Below, one piece after another: positions 9,618 to 18,707 of a stretch of 64,000 nt of DNA. The stretch comes from HXMU1420-2 sp040830545 (lineage in GTDB: Bacteria > Pseudomonadota > Alphaproteobacteria > Rhodobacterales > Rhodobacteraceae), in the NCBI GenBank assembly GCA_040830545.1, contig JBFOMB010000047.1, positions 1-64,000 of the forward strand, in the 5' to 3' direction. Numbering within the stretch: the stretch's first letter is position 1; every line of letters starts with the position of its first letter. The notes beneath the pieces are model-generated. The model made no database searches and was not told the origin of the DNA. It worked only from the letters and a program-made list of their open reading frames with translations. The position numbers were made by a program, and so were the translations under genes.

Positions 9618-9639
9618 GTGCGGCCCGATCAGGCCGCAC
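9618..9639 (+). terminator. Hairpin between coxB and ctaB
   Basis: An 8-bp perfect stem, GTGCGGCC/GGCCGCAC, with a 6-nt loop (CGATCA) lies in the 81-nt gap. There is no following T-run, so it is more likely an mRNA-stabilising or partial attenuation hairpin than a full intrinsic terminator. Confidence 0.5.
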
Positions 9640-9682
9640 GATCTGAACGGCCACAGCGACAGATTTCCTGACGGAGCGAATG

Positions 9683-10624
9683 ATGAGCGACGCAACGATT
9701 AATAATACGACCCAGACCGGCGAAGCCGGGTTTGGCGACTATTTCGCGTTGCTCAAGCCACGTGTCATGACGCTGGTCGTATTCACGGCCCTGGTCGGTC
9801 TGCTGGCCGCGCCGACGCCGGTGCATCCGATGATCGGGTTTGCCGCGATCCTGTTCATTGCCATTGGTGGCGGTGCATCCGGTGCGCTGAACATGTGGTG
9901 GGACGCGGATATTGATCAGGTGATGAAACGCACGCGCGGTCGCCCGATTCCCGCTGGCAAGGTGCAGCCGGAAGAGGCGCTGGGCATTGGGATCACCTTG
10001 TCTGCGATGTCGGTCATCATGCTAGCGCTGGCAACGAATCTGATGGCGGGCGCAATGCTGGCCTTCACGATCTTCTTCTACGTGGTCATCTACTCGATGT
10101 GGCTGAAGCGGTCGACGCCTCAGAATATCGTGATTGGCGGGGCCGCCGGTGCTTTCCCGCCGGTCATCGGCTGGATCGCTGCAACCGGCACCATGTCGGT
10201 CGAGCCGTGGCTGATGTTCGCGCTGGTGTTCATGTGGACGCCGCCGCATTTCTGGGCGCTCGCGCTGTTTATGCGTAGCGACTATGACGACGCGGGCGTA
10301 CCGATGCTGACGGTGACACATGGGCGTCCGTCCACGCGACGTCACATCCTCGTTTACACCGTGCTGCTGGCCGGTCTGGCGCTGGGCACGGCGTTCACTG
10401 CTGTTGGTGGCCCCGTTTACCTCGCGGTTTCCGTTGTCCTGAACGCGCTATTCCTGTCTGGTGCCTTCCGCATCTGGCGTAGGGACGAGGCGATGGCCGA
10501 GGTCGACAATTACGCCGTTGAACGCCGCTTCTTCCGCCTGTCCCTGCTCTACCTCGCACTGCATTTCGCCGCGATTCTGGCTGAGGCCGTGCTGCGACCC
10601 TATGGGCTGGGAGGCTGGGGATGA
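9683..10624 (+). CDS. ctaB: Protoheme IX farnesyltransferase (heme o synthase)
   Basis: This 313-residue UbiA-type integral membrane prenyltransferase adds a farnesyl group to heme b, the first step toward heme a. The first Asp-rich prenyl-diphosphate motif is NMWWDADIDQVMKRTRGRP, and the second is around MRSDYDDAGVPML; about eight or nine hydrophobic helices are visible. Two adjacent ATGs exist. The second was chosen because GGAG is 6 nt upstream of it. The stop overlaps the start of the next small gene by 4 bases (ATGA), so the genes are coupled. Confidence 0.95.
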   Translation: MSDATINNTTQTGEAGFGDYFALLKPRVMTLVVFTALVGLLAAPTPVHPMIGFAAILFIAIGGGASGALNMWWDADIDQVMKRTRGRPIPAGKVQPEEALGIGITLSAMSVIMLALATNLMAGAMLAFTIFFYVVIYSMWLKRSTPQNIVIGGAAGAFPPVIGWIAATGTMSVEPWLMFALVFMWTPPHFWALALFMRSDYDDAGVPMLTVTHGRPSTRRHILVYTVLLAGLALGTAFTAVGGPVYLAVSVVLNALFLSGAFRIWRRDEAMAEVDNYAVERRFFRLSLLYLALHFAAILAEAVLRPYGLGGWG

Positions 10625-10791
10625 GCCTGAAGGTCACACATGAAATCCATGATCGCCGATTCGGGCGCAACGTGGGCCTCGCGCTGGTTCTTGTTGGTTT
10701 CATCGCTGTTGTGTTTGGGCTGACGGTGGTCAAGGTCACCAGCGGTGGGTTCGAACCACCGCGTGCCCCTGTGCAGGAGGCCGACGGATGA
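10621..10791 (+). CDS. coxF: CoxF-like small membrane protein of the oxidase cluster
   Basis: This 56-residue protein has one transmembrane helix (about residues 18-38), a basic N-terminus and a short periplasmic tail. It overlaps ctaB upstream (ATGA) and ctaG downstream (ATGA), so it is clearly a translated member of the operon. Its position between ctaB and ctaG is where alphaproteobacterial cox clusters carry the short CoxF reading frame. Its biochemical role is unproven; assembly of the oxidase is the usual inference. Confidence 0.85.
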   Translation: MSLKVTHEIHDRRFGRNVGLALVLVGFIAVVFGLTVVKVTSGGFEPPRAPVQEADG

Positions 10792-11363
10792 AGCTGGACG
10801 CGCCTCGCAAAACGGCCCTGAAGCTGGTTGGTGTGGTCCTGTGTATGGGGGCACTGGGTTGGGCAGCGATCCCGCTTTATGATTGGTTCTGCCGTGTGAC
10901 GGGCTATGGCGGCTACACCGCGACGGCGGACGCCAGTAGCGATACAGTGCTGGACAAGACGATTAAGGTTCGATTCGACGGCTCGCTGGAACGCGACATG
11001 CCGTGGGAGTTCAAACCGGTCGAACGCGAGATGGAACTGCCAATCGGCGAAACTGGATTGGCGTTCTACGAGGCGTATAACCCGACCGACAAAGCGGTCG
11101 CAGGATCAGCCAGCTACAACGTGGCGCCCTACGCGGCGGGTCTGTTCTTTACCAAAATTGACTGCTTCTGTTTCGAGGAACAGGTGCTGGAACCCGGGGA
11201 ACGGGTGTTGATGCCGGTCACTTTCTACGTCGATCCCGAAATCGTGGACGACAGAGAGGGCAAATTCCTGCATACAATCACCCTGTCCTATACCTTTTAT
11301 GAAATCGACTTGCCCGAGGGCTACGCTTCCCTCACAACCGGGGCAAATAACAACCTGAACTAA
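10788..11363 (+). CDS. ctaG: Cytochrome c oxidase assembly protein CtaG (Cox11)
   Basis: This 191-residue Cox11-family copper chaperone delivers Cu to the CuB site of subunit I. It has a single N-terminal membrane anchor (about 10-29) and a periplasmic immunoglobulin-like domain. The copper-binding CFCF motif is at 126-129, and an additional conserved Cys35 sits just after the membrane span (YDWFCRVTG). The ATG overlaps the coxF stop. Length and motifs are canonical. Confidence 0.95.
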   Translation: MKLDAPRKTALKLVGVVLCMGALGWAAIPLYDWFCRVTGYGGYTATADASSDTVLDKTIKVRFDGSLERDMPWEFKPVEREMELPIGETGLAFYEAYNPTDKAVAGSASYNVAPYAAGLFFTKIDCFCFEEQVLEPGERVLMPVTFYVDPEIVDDREGKFLHTITLSYTFYEIDLPEGYASLTTGANNNLN

Positions 11364-11385
11364 CGCGCTTCCTGAGGGACACTCG

Positions 11386-12198
11386 ATGGCACACGCAAAA
11401 AACCACGACTACCACATCCTAAACCCCTCTATCTGGCCGTTCGTCGGAGCGATCAGTGCGTTTGTGATGCTATTCGGTGCGGTCCTCTGGATGCACGACA
11501 TGACCGCATGGCTCTTCTGGATGGGCTTTGTGGGTGTTCTCTACACCATGTTCGCCTGGTGGTCCGAAACCATCACCGAAAACAAGGTGGGCGATCACAC
11601 ACCAGTTGTACTGATCGGTTTGCGCATGGGTTTCATCCTGTTCGTGATGTCCGAGGTCATGTTCTTCTCGGCGTGGTTCTGGTCGTTCATCAAACATGCC
11701 ATGTACCCGATGTACGAATATATCGGGACCGAATACGTGCCGCCGCATATTCACGCGGTTGATGCCTTCCACCTGCCGCTGATCAACACGCTGATCTTGC
11801 TGCTGTCGGGCTGTGCCGTGACCTGGGCGCACCATGCGCTGGTTCATGGCAACGTACGCAAGGACCTGATCAATGGTCTGGCCATCGGTATCGCACTGGG
11901 CGCGTTGTTCACGGTGTTCCAGGGCTACGAATACTGGCACCTGCTGGCTCATGAAGACTGGCAGTTTGGCGGCGACCAATACTTCTCCAACTTCTTCATG
12001 GCGACGGGTTTCCACGGTTTCCACGTTCTGGTCGGTACGATCTTCCTGATTGTCTGCCTGCTGCGTTCGATTGCTGGTGACTTCACGGAAACCAACCACG
12101 TCGGGTTCGAGGCAGCCGCCTGGTACTGGCACTTTGTTGACGTGGTCTGGCTGTTCCTGTTCTTTGTCGTTTACCTCTGGGGCGCGCCGATCACCTGA
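11386..12198 (+). CDS. coxC: Cytochrome c oxidase subunit III
   Basis: This 270-residue subunit III has seven hydrophobic helices and the characteristic SEVMFFSAWFW, NTLILLLSGCAVTWAHHAL, GFHGFHVLVGT and WYWHFVDVVWLFLF segments. It helps protect the proton-pumping subunit I and binds lipids. It follows ctaG after 22 bases, in the normal Rhodobacterales order. An intrinsic terminator candidate lies just downstream, so this may end the main cox transcript. Confidence 0.97.
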   Translation: MAHAKNHDYHILNPSIWPFVGAISAFVMLFGAVLWMHDMTAWLFWMGFVGVLYTMFAWWSETITENKVGDHTPVVLIGLRMGFILFVMSEVMFFSAWFWSFIKHAMYPMYEYIGTEYVPPHIHAVDAFHLPLINTLILLLSGCAVTWAHHALVHGNVRKDLINGLAIGIALGALFTVFQGYEYWHLLAHEDWQFGGDQYFSNFFMATGFHGFHVLVGTIFLIVCLLRSIAGDFTETNHVGFEAAAWYWHFVDVVWLFLFFVVYLWGAPIT

Positions 12199-12246
12199 CG
12201 GTGGTGCGGGGATGGGCCGCGTGTCTTTCCCTGGCCAAGCTTTCCC

Positions 12247-12280
12247 GGCGCGCGGTTTATCCCGCGCGCCTTTCCTTTGT
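12247..12280 (+). terminator. Intrinsic terminator after coxC
   Basis: A 9-bp GC stem, GGCGCGCGG/CCGCGCGCC, with loop TTTATC is followed by TTTCCTTTGT. It sits between coxC and surf1 and would allow surf1-thrC to be expressed at a lower level than the oxidase subunits. Confidence 0.65.
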
Positions 12281-12295
12281 CTGACCCGAGTGCTC

Positions 12296-12967
12296 ATGCG
12301 CCGTATCCTGTTCCTTTTTCTGTTCGGTGTGACCGGGATTGCGATCCTCATTTCGCTGGGCGTTTGGCAGGTGCAGCGCTTGGCATGGAAACAGGGTGTG
12401 TTGGCAGAGATCGACAGCAGGATCGCAGATGATCCCGTGCCATTGCCGGAAAACTTGGACGTGGAACGCGACCGATATCTGCCGGTCGCGGTGGCAGGGC
12501 GCTTCCTGGATGGTGAACTGCACGTGCTGGTGTCGATCAAACGGGTCGGGCCGGGGTATCGAATCATCGCTCCCTTCCTGACCGAGGGGGGTCGAACAAT
12601 CCTGATCGACCGGGGATTTGTGCCGGATACGGACAAGGACATAGCGCGGGCCACCGGCGAGGCAGAGGTCACCGGCAACTTGCATTGGCCCCGCGAAACG
12701 GACGGTTTCACGCCTGATCCGGACCTGAACGGCAACGTCTGGTTTGCACGTGAAGTGTCCGCAATGGCCGAAGCACTGGGGTCCGAACCCGTACTGGTCA
12801 TCGCAAAGTCGCAAACCGACCCCGGCGTGACGCCGTTACCGGTGGACACCAGCGGCATTCCGAACGATCACCTGCAATATGCAATCACCTGGTTTTCGCT
12901 CGCCCTGATCTGGGCGGCCATGACCGGTTTCTTCCTGTGGCGCAGCCGCGCCCAAGACAAAGGTTGA
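12296..12967 (+). CDS. SURF1 family cytochrome oxidase biogenesis protein
   Basis: This 223-residue protein has the SURF1 layout: a transmembrane helix at each end (about 3-20 and 196-214) with a periplasmic domain between. Family motifs include LGVWQVQRLAWK near residues 20-31 and FLTEGGRTILIDRGFVP. SURF1 proteins bind heme a and assist its insertion into subunit I. The start MRRILF was preferred to far-upstream codons that lie over the coxC end and terminator. A GTG two codons upstream is possible. Confidence 0.93.
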   Translation: MRRILFLFLFGVTGIAILISLGVWQVQRLAWKQGVLAEIDSRIADDPVPLPENLDVERDRYLPVAVAGRFLDGELHVLVSIKRVGPGYRIIAPFLTEGGRTILIDRGFVPDTDKDIARATGEAEVTGNLHWPRETDGFTPDPDLNGNVWFAREVSAMAEALGSEPVLVIAKSQTDPGVTPLPVDTSGIPNDHLQYAITWFSLALIWAAMTGFFLWRSRAQDKG

Positions 12968-12971
12968 CGCG

Positions 12972-14363
12972 ATGCGTTATGTCTCGACCCGGGGACAGGC
13001 CCCGGAACTGACATTCGAAGAGGCGATGTTGACGGGCCTCGCCCGTGATGGTGGGCTCTATGTTCCTGAAACGATCCCTCAGTTCACCGCAGACGAAATC
13101 GCAGCACTTGCCGGGTTGCCCTACGAAGAGGTTGCGTTTCACGTTATGCGTCCCTTTGTCGGGGACAGTTTTGCTGACGACACCTTCCGAGGGATCATCG
13201 ACCGCGCTTACAGCAGCTTCAATCACGCCGCCCGCGCGCCGATGGTGCAACTGAACGAAAACCACTTCCTGCTGGAACTGTTCCATGGGCCGACCCTGGC
13301 CTTCAAAGACTTTGCCATGCAGCTGATCGGGCAACTGTTTCAGGAGGCATTGGGACGTCGCGGGGATCGCGTGACCATCGTGGGTGCCACGAGTGGCGAC
13401 ACCGGATCCGCAGCCATTGAGGCGTTTCGCGGGCTGGATGCAGTGGACGTTTTCATTCTCTATCCACATGGCCGCGTGTCCGAGGTACAGCGCCGTCAGA
13501 TGACGACCCCACAGGAAAGTAACGTGCACGCGCTGGCGCTGGACGGGGATTTCGACGACTGTCAGGCGCGGCTGAAGGACATGTTCAACGATTTCGACTT
13601 CCGCGACGGGGTGAAGCTTGCGGGTGTCAACTCGATCAACTGGGCGCGGGTTCTGGCGCAGGTCGTGTACTATTTCTCCTCGGCCACCGCGCTCGGCGCG
13701 CCGCAGCGACAAGTCAGTTTCACCGTGCCGACGGGTAATTTCGGGGACATCTTCGCAGGCTACATCGCGCGGCAAATGGGCCTGCCCATCGCGCAACTGG
13801 TCGTGGCCACGAACCAGAATGACATCCTGCACCGCTGCCTGTCGGGGCAGGGCTATCACAAAGGCGAAACTCACCTGTCGATCAGCCCGTCGATGGACAT
13901 TCAGGTCAGCTCGAATTTCGAGCGCGCTTTGTACTTTGCCTACGGCCGAGACGGGGCAGCCGTGGCGCAGTTGATGGATGAATTGAAAGCCAATGGCGGG
14001 TTCGAGGTTAGCCAAGGCGCGCTGCAGGCGTTGCAAGAGGTCTATGTTTCGGGCCGTGTGAGCGAGGAGGAAACGCTGGCACAGATCATGGCGACGCGCG
14101 AGGCAACGGGTGAAATCATCTGCCCGCATACGGCCGTTGGCGTCAAAGTGGCGGAGGAACACCGCCGCGCAGACATCCCGATGATCACGCTGGCCACTGC
14201 GCATCCTGCCAAATTCCCGGCAGCGGTTGAGGACGCGACTGGTGTGCATCCGCCCCTTCCCCCTGCCATGTCCAACCTGTATGAACGGTCGGAACGGGTC
14301 ACCCACATTGCCAATGACCTGACCATTCTAGAGACCCATATCAAAGAGCACATCGCCACGTGA
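12972..14363 (+). CDS. thrC: Threonine synthase
   Basis: This 463-residue enzyme converts O-phosphohomoserine to threonine with PLP. The PLP lysine is Lys112 in HGPTLAFKDFAMQ, and the phosphate-binding loop GATSGDTGSAA follows. The length fits the long (yeast/E. coli-like) class. Only four bases separate it from surf1, and its stop overlaps the GTG start of the M16 peptidase. The surf1-thrC-M16 order is typical of Rhodobacterales. Confidence 0.96.
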   Translation: MRYVSTRGQAPELTFEEAMLTGLARDGGLYVPETIPQFTADEIAALAGLPYEEVAFHVMRPFVGDSFADDTFRGIIDRAYSSFNHAARAPMVQLNENHFLLELFHGPTLAFKDFAMQLIGQLFQEALGRRGDRVTIVGATSGDTGSAAIEAFRGLDAVDVFILYPHGRVSEVQRRQMTTPQESNVHALALDGDFDDCQARLKDMFNDFDFRDGVKLAGVNSINWARVLAQVVYYFSSATALGAPQRQVSFTVPTGNFGDIFAGYIARQMGLPIAQLVVATNQNDILHRCLSGQGYHKGETHLSISPSMDIQVSSNFERALYFAYGRDGAAVAQLMDELKANGGFEVSQGALQALQEVYVSGRVSEEETLAQIMATREATGEIICPHTAVGVKVAEEHRRADIPMITLATAHPAKFPAAVEDATGVHPPLPPAMSNLYERSERVTHIANDLTILETHIKEHIAT

Positions 14364-15622
14364 CACTTAGACAGGACACGCTTTCGAACGGATTCCGGAT
14401 CGTCACCGAACATATGCCCGGCCTGAAATCGGCGGCTGTGGGTGTTTGGGTCAATGCCGGTGGTCGGCACGAACGGATCGAGCAGAACGGCATCGCGCAT
14501 TTTCTGGAGCACATGGCGTTCAAGGGGACGGAAAAGCGCAGCGCGCTTCAGATTGCCGAGGCGATCGAGGATGTGGGCGGATACATCAACGCCTACACCA
14601 GCCGTGAAGTGACGGCCTACTATGCGCGCGTGCTGGAAACCGACGTCGCGCTGGCGCTAGATGTGATTTCGGACATCGTCATGAACCCGGTATTCGATCC
14701 GAACGAGATCGAGATTGAGCGGGGCGTGATCCTGCAGGAAATCGGTCAGGCCTGGGATACGCCCGACGATGTGATCTTTGACTGGCTGCAGGCCGAAAGC
14801 TACCGCGATCAGCCACTGGGCCGAACGATCCTTGGCCCGTCCGACCGGGTGCAGGCATTTTCGCGTGATGATTTGTCTTCGTTTACCAAACAGCACTACG
14901 GCCCGGGTCAGATGATCCTGTCAGCTGCGGGTGCTGTTGATCACGATGCGTTGGTACGGCTGGCAGAGACCTATTTCGGGCATATGGAGGCCAAGTCGGC
15001 CTTGATACCCGATGCGGCTCGTTTCACCGGCGGAGAATCTCGGCAGGCCAAGTCGTTGGAGCAAGCGCATTTTGCGTTGGCGTTTGAAAGCCCGGGTTAT
15101 CGGGACGACGACATCTATACGGCGCAAATCTATGCCAGCGCTCTGGGTGGCAGTATGTCCAGCCGCCTGTTTCAGGAAATCCGTGAACATCGGGGCCTGT
15201 GTTACACGATCTTCGCACAGGCCGGGGCCTATGCGGATACCGGCATGACCACGATTTATGCGGGCACATCCGGCGAGCAGGTTCAGGAACTGGCCGAGAT
15301 CACGATTGACGAGATGAAGCGCGCCGCCGACGACATGAGCGAGGCCGAGGTCGCCCGTGCTCGAGCACAGATGAAGGCCGGAATGCTGATGGGTCTGGAA
15401 AGCCCGTCAAACCGCGCCGAACGATTGGCGCGGCTGGTGCAGATTTGGGACAAGGTGCCCGCGCTGGACGAAACGGTCGCCCGGATTGATGCGGTGACCT
15501 GCGCACATGTACGCGACTTTGCTGGTCAGATGGCCACCACGGCCCCTGCAGCCATGGCGCTTTATGGGCCGATCGACGGTGCACCGACCCTGGCTGACCT
15601 TCAGGAGCGGCGCGCAGCCTGA
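14360..15622 (+). CDS. M16 family zinc peptidase (processing-peptidase-like)
   Basis: This 420-residue peptidase has the inverted zinc motif HFLEH (47-51), in which His47, His51 and a downstream Glu bind Zn and Glu50 is catalytic. It resembles the beta subunit of mitochondrial processing peptidase (FRIVTEHMPGLKSAAVGVWV at the N-terminus; a second non-catalytic half). The start is GTG, sharing GTGA with the thrC stop. No signal peptide is evident, so it is probably cytoplasmic. The natural substrate is unknown. Confidence 0.92.
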   Translation: MTLRQDTLSNGFRIVTEHMPGLKSAAVGVWVNAGGRHERIEQNGIAHFLEHMAFKGTEKRSALQIAEAIEDVGGYINAYTSREVTAYYARVLETDVALALDVISDIVMNPVFDPNEIEIERGVILQEIGQAWDTPDDVIFDWLQAESYRDQPLGRTILGPSDRVQAFSRDDLSSFTKQHYGPGQMILSAAGAVDHDALVRLAETYFGHMEAKSALIPDAARFTGGESRQAKSLEQAHFALAFESPGYRDDDIYTAQIYASALGGSMSSRLFQEIREHRGLCYTIFAQAGAYADTGMTTIYAGTSGEQVQELAEITIDEMKRAADDMSEAEVARARAQMKAGMLMGLESPSNRAERLARLVQIWDKVPALDETVARIDAVTCAHVRDFAGQMATTAPAAMALYGPIDGAPTLADLQERRAA

Positions 15623-15632
15623 GACCGAAGGA

Positions 15633-16217
15633 ATGTTACTGGCCAAACGCAAGCTCAAGCTGGAAACCGAACGCCTCACGCTGCGCCCACCGACGCATTC
15701 CGATTTCCGCGCCTGGACGACGTTGCGCCGTGACAGTGCAGAGTTTCTGATCCCGTGGGAACCATCCTGGGCACCGGATCACCTGACACGGAAATCCTTC
15801 ACCAACCGGGTCTATTGGGCGCAGCGCAGCATATCGGGGGGCACAGCGCTGCCGCTGTTCCTGATCCGGCGTGAAGACGAGATGCTGCTGGGAGCCATTA
15901 CACTGGACAACATTCGTCGCGGCCCGGCGCAATCCGGGACGCTGGGCTATTGGACCGGTGAACCTTTTGCGCGTCAGGGCTATATGCGCGAAGCGATCCA
16001 TGCGGTTGTACACCATGCGTTCACACGATTGGACCTGAGCCGGATCGAGGCAGCGTGCCTGCCCGAAAACCTGCCATCGCGCGGGTTGTTGGAAAAAAGC
16101 GGGTTCAAATACGAAGGCGTTGCGCAGTCCTACCTTCAGATCGACGGGCGTTGGCGGACGCATGTTCTGTATGCCTCGCTGCGCTCAGATCGCCGGGGTA
16201 AGACCGACGTTGGCTGA
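15633..16217 (+). CDS. RimJ/RimL-type GNAT N-acetyltransferase
   Basis: This 194-residue GNAT of the COG1670 type starts with LETERLTLRPPTHSDF and has the acetyl-CoA loop region GYWTGEPFARQGYMREAI. It continues into IEAACLPENLPSRGLLEKSGF, the usual C-terminal GNAT motif. Members acetylate ribosomal-protein N-termini or small molecules; which applies here is not visible. The ATG was set at MLLAKRK, ten bases after the M16 gene, although the purine-rich GAAGGA is very close to the start. Confidence 0.88.
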   Translation: MLLAKRKLKLETERLTLRPPTHSDFRAWTTLRRDSAEFLIPWEPSWAPDHLTRKSFTNRVYWAQRSISGGTALPLFLIRREDEMLLGAITLDNIRRGPAQSGTLGYWTGEPFARQGYMREAIHAVVHHAFTRLDLSRIEAACLPENLPSRGLLEKSGFKYEGVAQSYLQIDGRWRTHVLYASLRSDRRGKTDVG

Positions 16218-16298
16218 ATATCCAGCCGAGTAGTCTGGCCTTGCGCGATCCATGAGATTTGATGCTGACTTGCAGGCCTTTCGGGCTATCGTTCCGTT

Positions 16299-17123
16299 AT
16301 GCTCCGCTTTTTGCTCACGTCCGCCCTCTTGATTCTGGCCACCGCTTCCACCGCGCAGGATCGTCGGCCCAGCCATTGTATCGCAATTGCCGACGCCGCA
16401 CCCGGGCTGGAATTCTTGCACAAGGCCGCCTGGACTGATCCGGTGCCTGAATATTCGGTTCGGCTGCAGTACATCTCGCATGCGTCGTTCCTGTTGCAGA
16501 CGCCGGGAGGGCTGAACGTCGTGACTGACTATACCGGATTTGTCGGCGCGACCGGGCTGGTGCCGGATGTCGTGACGATGAACCACGCGCATTCGACGCA
16601 TTGGACGCCTTTCCCCGATCCGGCGATCCCGCATCCCTTGCAGGGCTGGGGGCGATTTGGTGAAGGGATTTCGCATTACCTCGACTTGGGCGAACTGCTG
16701 GTCCGAAACGTGTCTACGGATATTCGCTCGCAATTCAGTGGGGTCGAGGAAAAGGGAAACTCGATCTTCATCTTCGAGGTTGAAGGTCTGTGCATCGGTC
16801 ATCTTGGGCACTTGCATCACGTGCCGACAGACGAACAGTTTGCCGCCATTGGGCGTTTGGATGTGGTCATGGCGGCGGTGGATGGGGGCACAACGCTGCC
16901 TTTGCCCGACATGATGGACGTGCTGAACCGGTTGAAATCCTCGGTGGTTATCCCGATGCATTGGTTCGGGCAGTACACTTTGGAGGCGTTCCTGGTCGGT
17001 ATGGCTGATACCTTCGACATTCAGGTATCTGATGGGTCTGAACTGGTGGTATCTTTGCGGGACTTACCGGATCGTCCGACTATTGTCGTGCTGCAACCGC
17101 AATTCCTGATTGATCTAGAATGA
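16299..17123 (+). CDS. Exported metallo-beta-lactamase-fold hydrolase
   Basis: This 274-residue protein has a signal peptide (1-19, cleaving after STA-Q) and a UlaG/COG2220-type metallo-beta-lactamase fold. It has YISHASFLLQTPGGLNVVTDY (near 58-78), NHAHSTH for metal binding, GHLGHLHH and VIPMHWFGQYT. The HxxxxH pattern is less canonical than HxHxDH, as expected of the UlaG-like branch. Substrate and metal are unknown. It stands 40 bases ahead of the FAD dehydrogenase gene in the same direction. Confidence 0.8.
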   Translation: MLRFLLTSALLILATASTAQDRRPSHCIAIADAAPGLEFLHKAAWTDPVPEYSVRLQYISHASFLLQTPGGLNVVTDYTGFVGATGLVPDVVTMNHAHSTHWTPFPDPAIPHPLQGWGRFGEGISHYLDLGELLVRNVSTDIRSQFSGVEEKGNSIFIFEVEGLCIGHLGHLHHVPTDEQFAAIGRLDVVMAAVDGGTTLPLPDMMDVLNRLKSSVVIPMHWFGQYTLEAFLVGMADTFDIQVSDGSELVVSLRDLPDRPTIVVLQPQFLIDLE

Positions 17124-17163
17124 CGACCTTGCACCGGCGCATCGGGCCGGGCATGGATGAGGC

Positions 17164-18585
17164 ATGACGCTCAATCCTGCTGACACCGCCTTAGCCGCCC
17201 ATCTGGAAACGCTGTTACCCAGTGGTGTGGTGCGCCCGGTGGAACCCCGATATCTGGAAGAACCTCGTGGGCAGTTTGCCGGAACCGGCGGTGTTCTGGC
17301 CCTACCCCGCAATGTCGAAGACGTCTCAATCCTGATCCGCGCCGCACATGAGACCCGCGTGCCTGTTGTCCCGTATGGGGGCGGAACGGGTTTGGTTGGC
17401 GGGCAGGTCATGCCGGATGGCCCTGCGCCGCTGATCCTGTCGTTGGAACGCATGAATGCGATCCGAGACGTTTATCCGGAGGAAAACGTTCTGGTGGCCG
17501 AAGCGGGATGCATCCTGGCTGACGTTCAGGCGGCGGCGGCTGAAGTAGACCGGCTGTTTCCCCTGTCCCTGGCCGCAGAAGGTACTGCGCGGATCGGCGG
17601 GAACCTGTCGACCAATGCAGGAGGGGTAAATGTGCTGCGCTACGGGAATGCCCGCGCGCAGTGTCTGGGGCTGGAGGCCGTGATGCCTGACGGGCGCATC
17701 TGGCACGGGCTGAAACGGCTGCGAAAGGACAACACAGGGTACGATTTGCGCGATCTCTTGATCGGAGCGGAAGGGACGCTGGGCGTGATCACGGCAGCGT
17801 CGCTGCGACTGTCACCGCGTCCTGCGGCGCACGGCACCGCGTTTTTCGTGGTGCCTGACCCGGTGGCAGCCTTGGACCTGTTGGCGCTCACACAACGTCA
17901 TGTGGGTGAAGCGGTCAGTGCCTTTGAACTGTTGGATGGTCAGGGCTTGCGATTCCAGGCTCAGGTCATGCCAGATGTGCGCCAGCCTTTTGATGCGCCT
18001 CCTGAATGGACTGTTCTATGCGATCTGGGCCTGTCGGCGGGTCGTGATCCGGCGACAGCGTTGGAGGAAATTTTCTCCGAGGGCTTTGAAGCAGGTGTCG
18101 TGCTGGACGGTGTGGTCGCGCAAAGCGAAGCACAGCGCGCAGAGCTGTGGGCGGTACGGGAAAACATGCCGGAAACCAACAAACGGATTGGCGCGATCAT
18201 TTCAACTGATGTCGCCTTGCCCTTGAGCCTTGTTCCCGACTTTCTGGTTCGGGCCAGGCGAGCGGTTGCCGAGGTCGGGACGTTCCGGATCAATAGTTTT
18301 GGCCATCTGGGCGACGGGAACCTGCATTTCAACATTTTCGCCGCAGAGGGTCGCACCAAAACAGAACATCTGGGCGACCGAACTGCACTGTATCAGGCCG
18401 TGCACGATCTGGTTGCAGAAATGGACGGGTCCTTCAGTGCGGAACACGGTGTGGGGCGTTTGAAACCCGGGGAGTTGGAACGGTACGGAGACCCGGTGAA
18501 GCTCGACGCGATGCGCGCGATCAAGGCTGCGCTTGACCCGGCGGGGATCATGAACCCCGGGGCTGTACTGGCAGCCCGCACATAG
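17164..18585 (+). CDS. FAD-binding oxidoreductase (GlcD / D-2-hydroxyacid dehydrogenase type)
   Basis: This 473-residue flavoprotein is of the vanillyl-alcohol-oxidase fold. The FAD-binding PCMH domain includes VVPYGGGTGLVGGQ and GNLSTNAGGVNVLRYGN. The C-terminal domain shows SFGHLGDGNLHFNI and EHGVGRLK, with the His and Arg/Lys residues conserved in D-lactate, glycolate and D-2-hydroxyglutarate dehydrogenases. It probably oxidises a D-2-hydroxyacid and passes electrons to an ETF or quinone. The exact substrate cannot be decided from sequence reading. Confidence 0.88.
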   Translation: MTLNPADTALAAHLETLLPSGVVRPVEPRYLEEPRGQFAGTGGVLALPRNVEDVSILIRAAHETRVPVVPYGGGTGLVGGQVMPDGPAPLILSLERMNAIRDVYPEENVLVAEAGCILADVQAAAAEVDRLFPLSLAAEGTARIGGNLSTNAGGVNVLRYGNARAQCLGLEAVMPDGRIWHGLKRLRKDNTGYDLRDLLIGAEGTLGVITAASLRLSPRPAAHGTAFFVVPDPVAALDLLALTQRHVGEAVSAFELLDGQGLRFQAQVMPDVRQPFDAPPEWTVLCDLGLSAGRDPATALEEIFSEGFEAGVVLDGVVAQSEAQRAELWAVRENMPETNKRIGAIISTDVALPLSLVPDFLVRARRAVAEVGTFRINSFGHLGDGNLHFNIFAAEGRTKTEHLGDRTALYQAVHDLVAEMDGSFSAEHGVGRLKPGELERYGDPVKLDAMRAIKAALDPAGIMNPGAVLAART

Positions 18586-18633
18586 TGTTCGCTGTAACTT
18601 GTTGAGTGCCTGCGGCGCGCAGGATATCTCGTC

Positions 18634-18652
18634 GAAAACCGTCCCGGTTTTC
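18634..18652. terminator. Bidirectional terminator candidate
   Basis: GAAAACCG-TCC-CGGTTTTC forms an 8-bp stem that is A-rich on one side and T-rich on the other. It lies between the convergent FAD dehydrogenase and apt genes, the usual place for a shared terminator. A second stem, GCTGCCTC/GAGGCAGC, lies at 18673-18697. Confidence 0.6.
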
Positions 18653-18707
18653 TCCTCGGGGTTCGGCAGTGTGCTGCCTCACGGCGTGCGAGGCAGCCGC
18701 GCGCGGG

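Noticed and set aside
10741..10761. tRNA T-arm-like sequence, GGTGGGTTCGAACCACC
   Set aside because: It lies inside the coxF reading frame, and no acceptor stem, D-arm or anticodon arm surrounds it.
11470..12858. Long antisense frame over coxC and surf1
   Set aside because: It mirrors codon bias of two well-supported genes and shows no protein-family motif.
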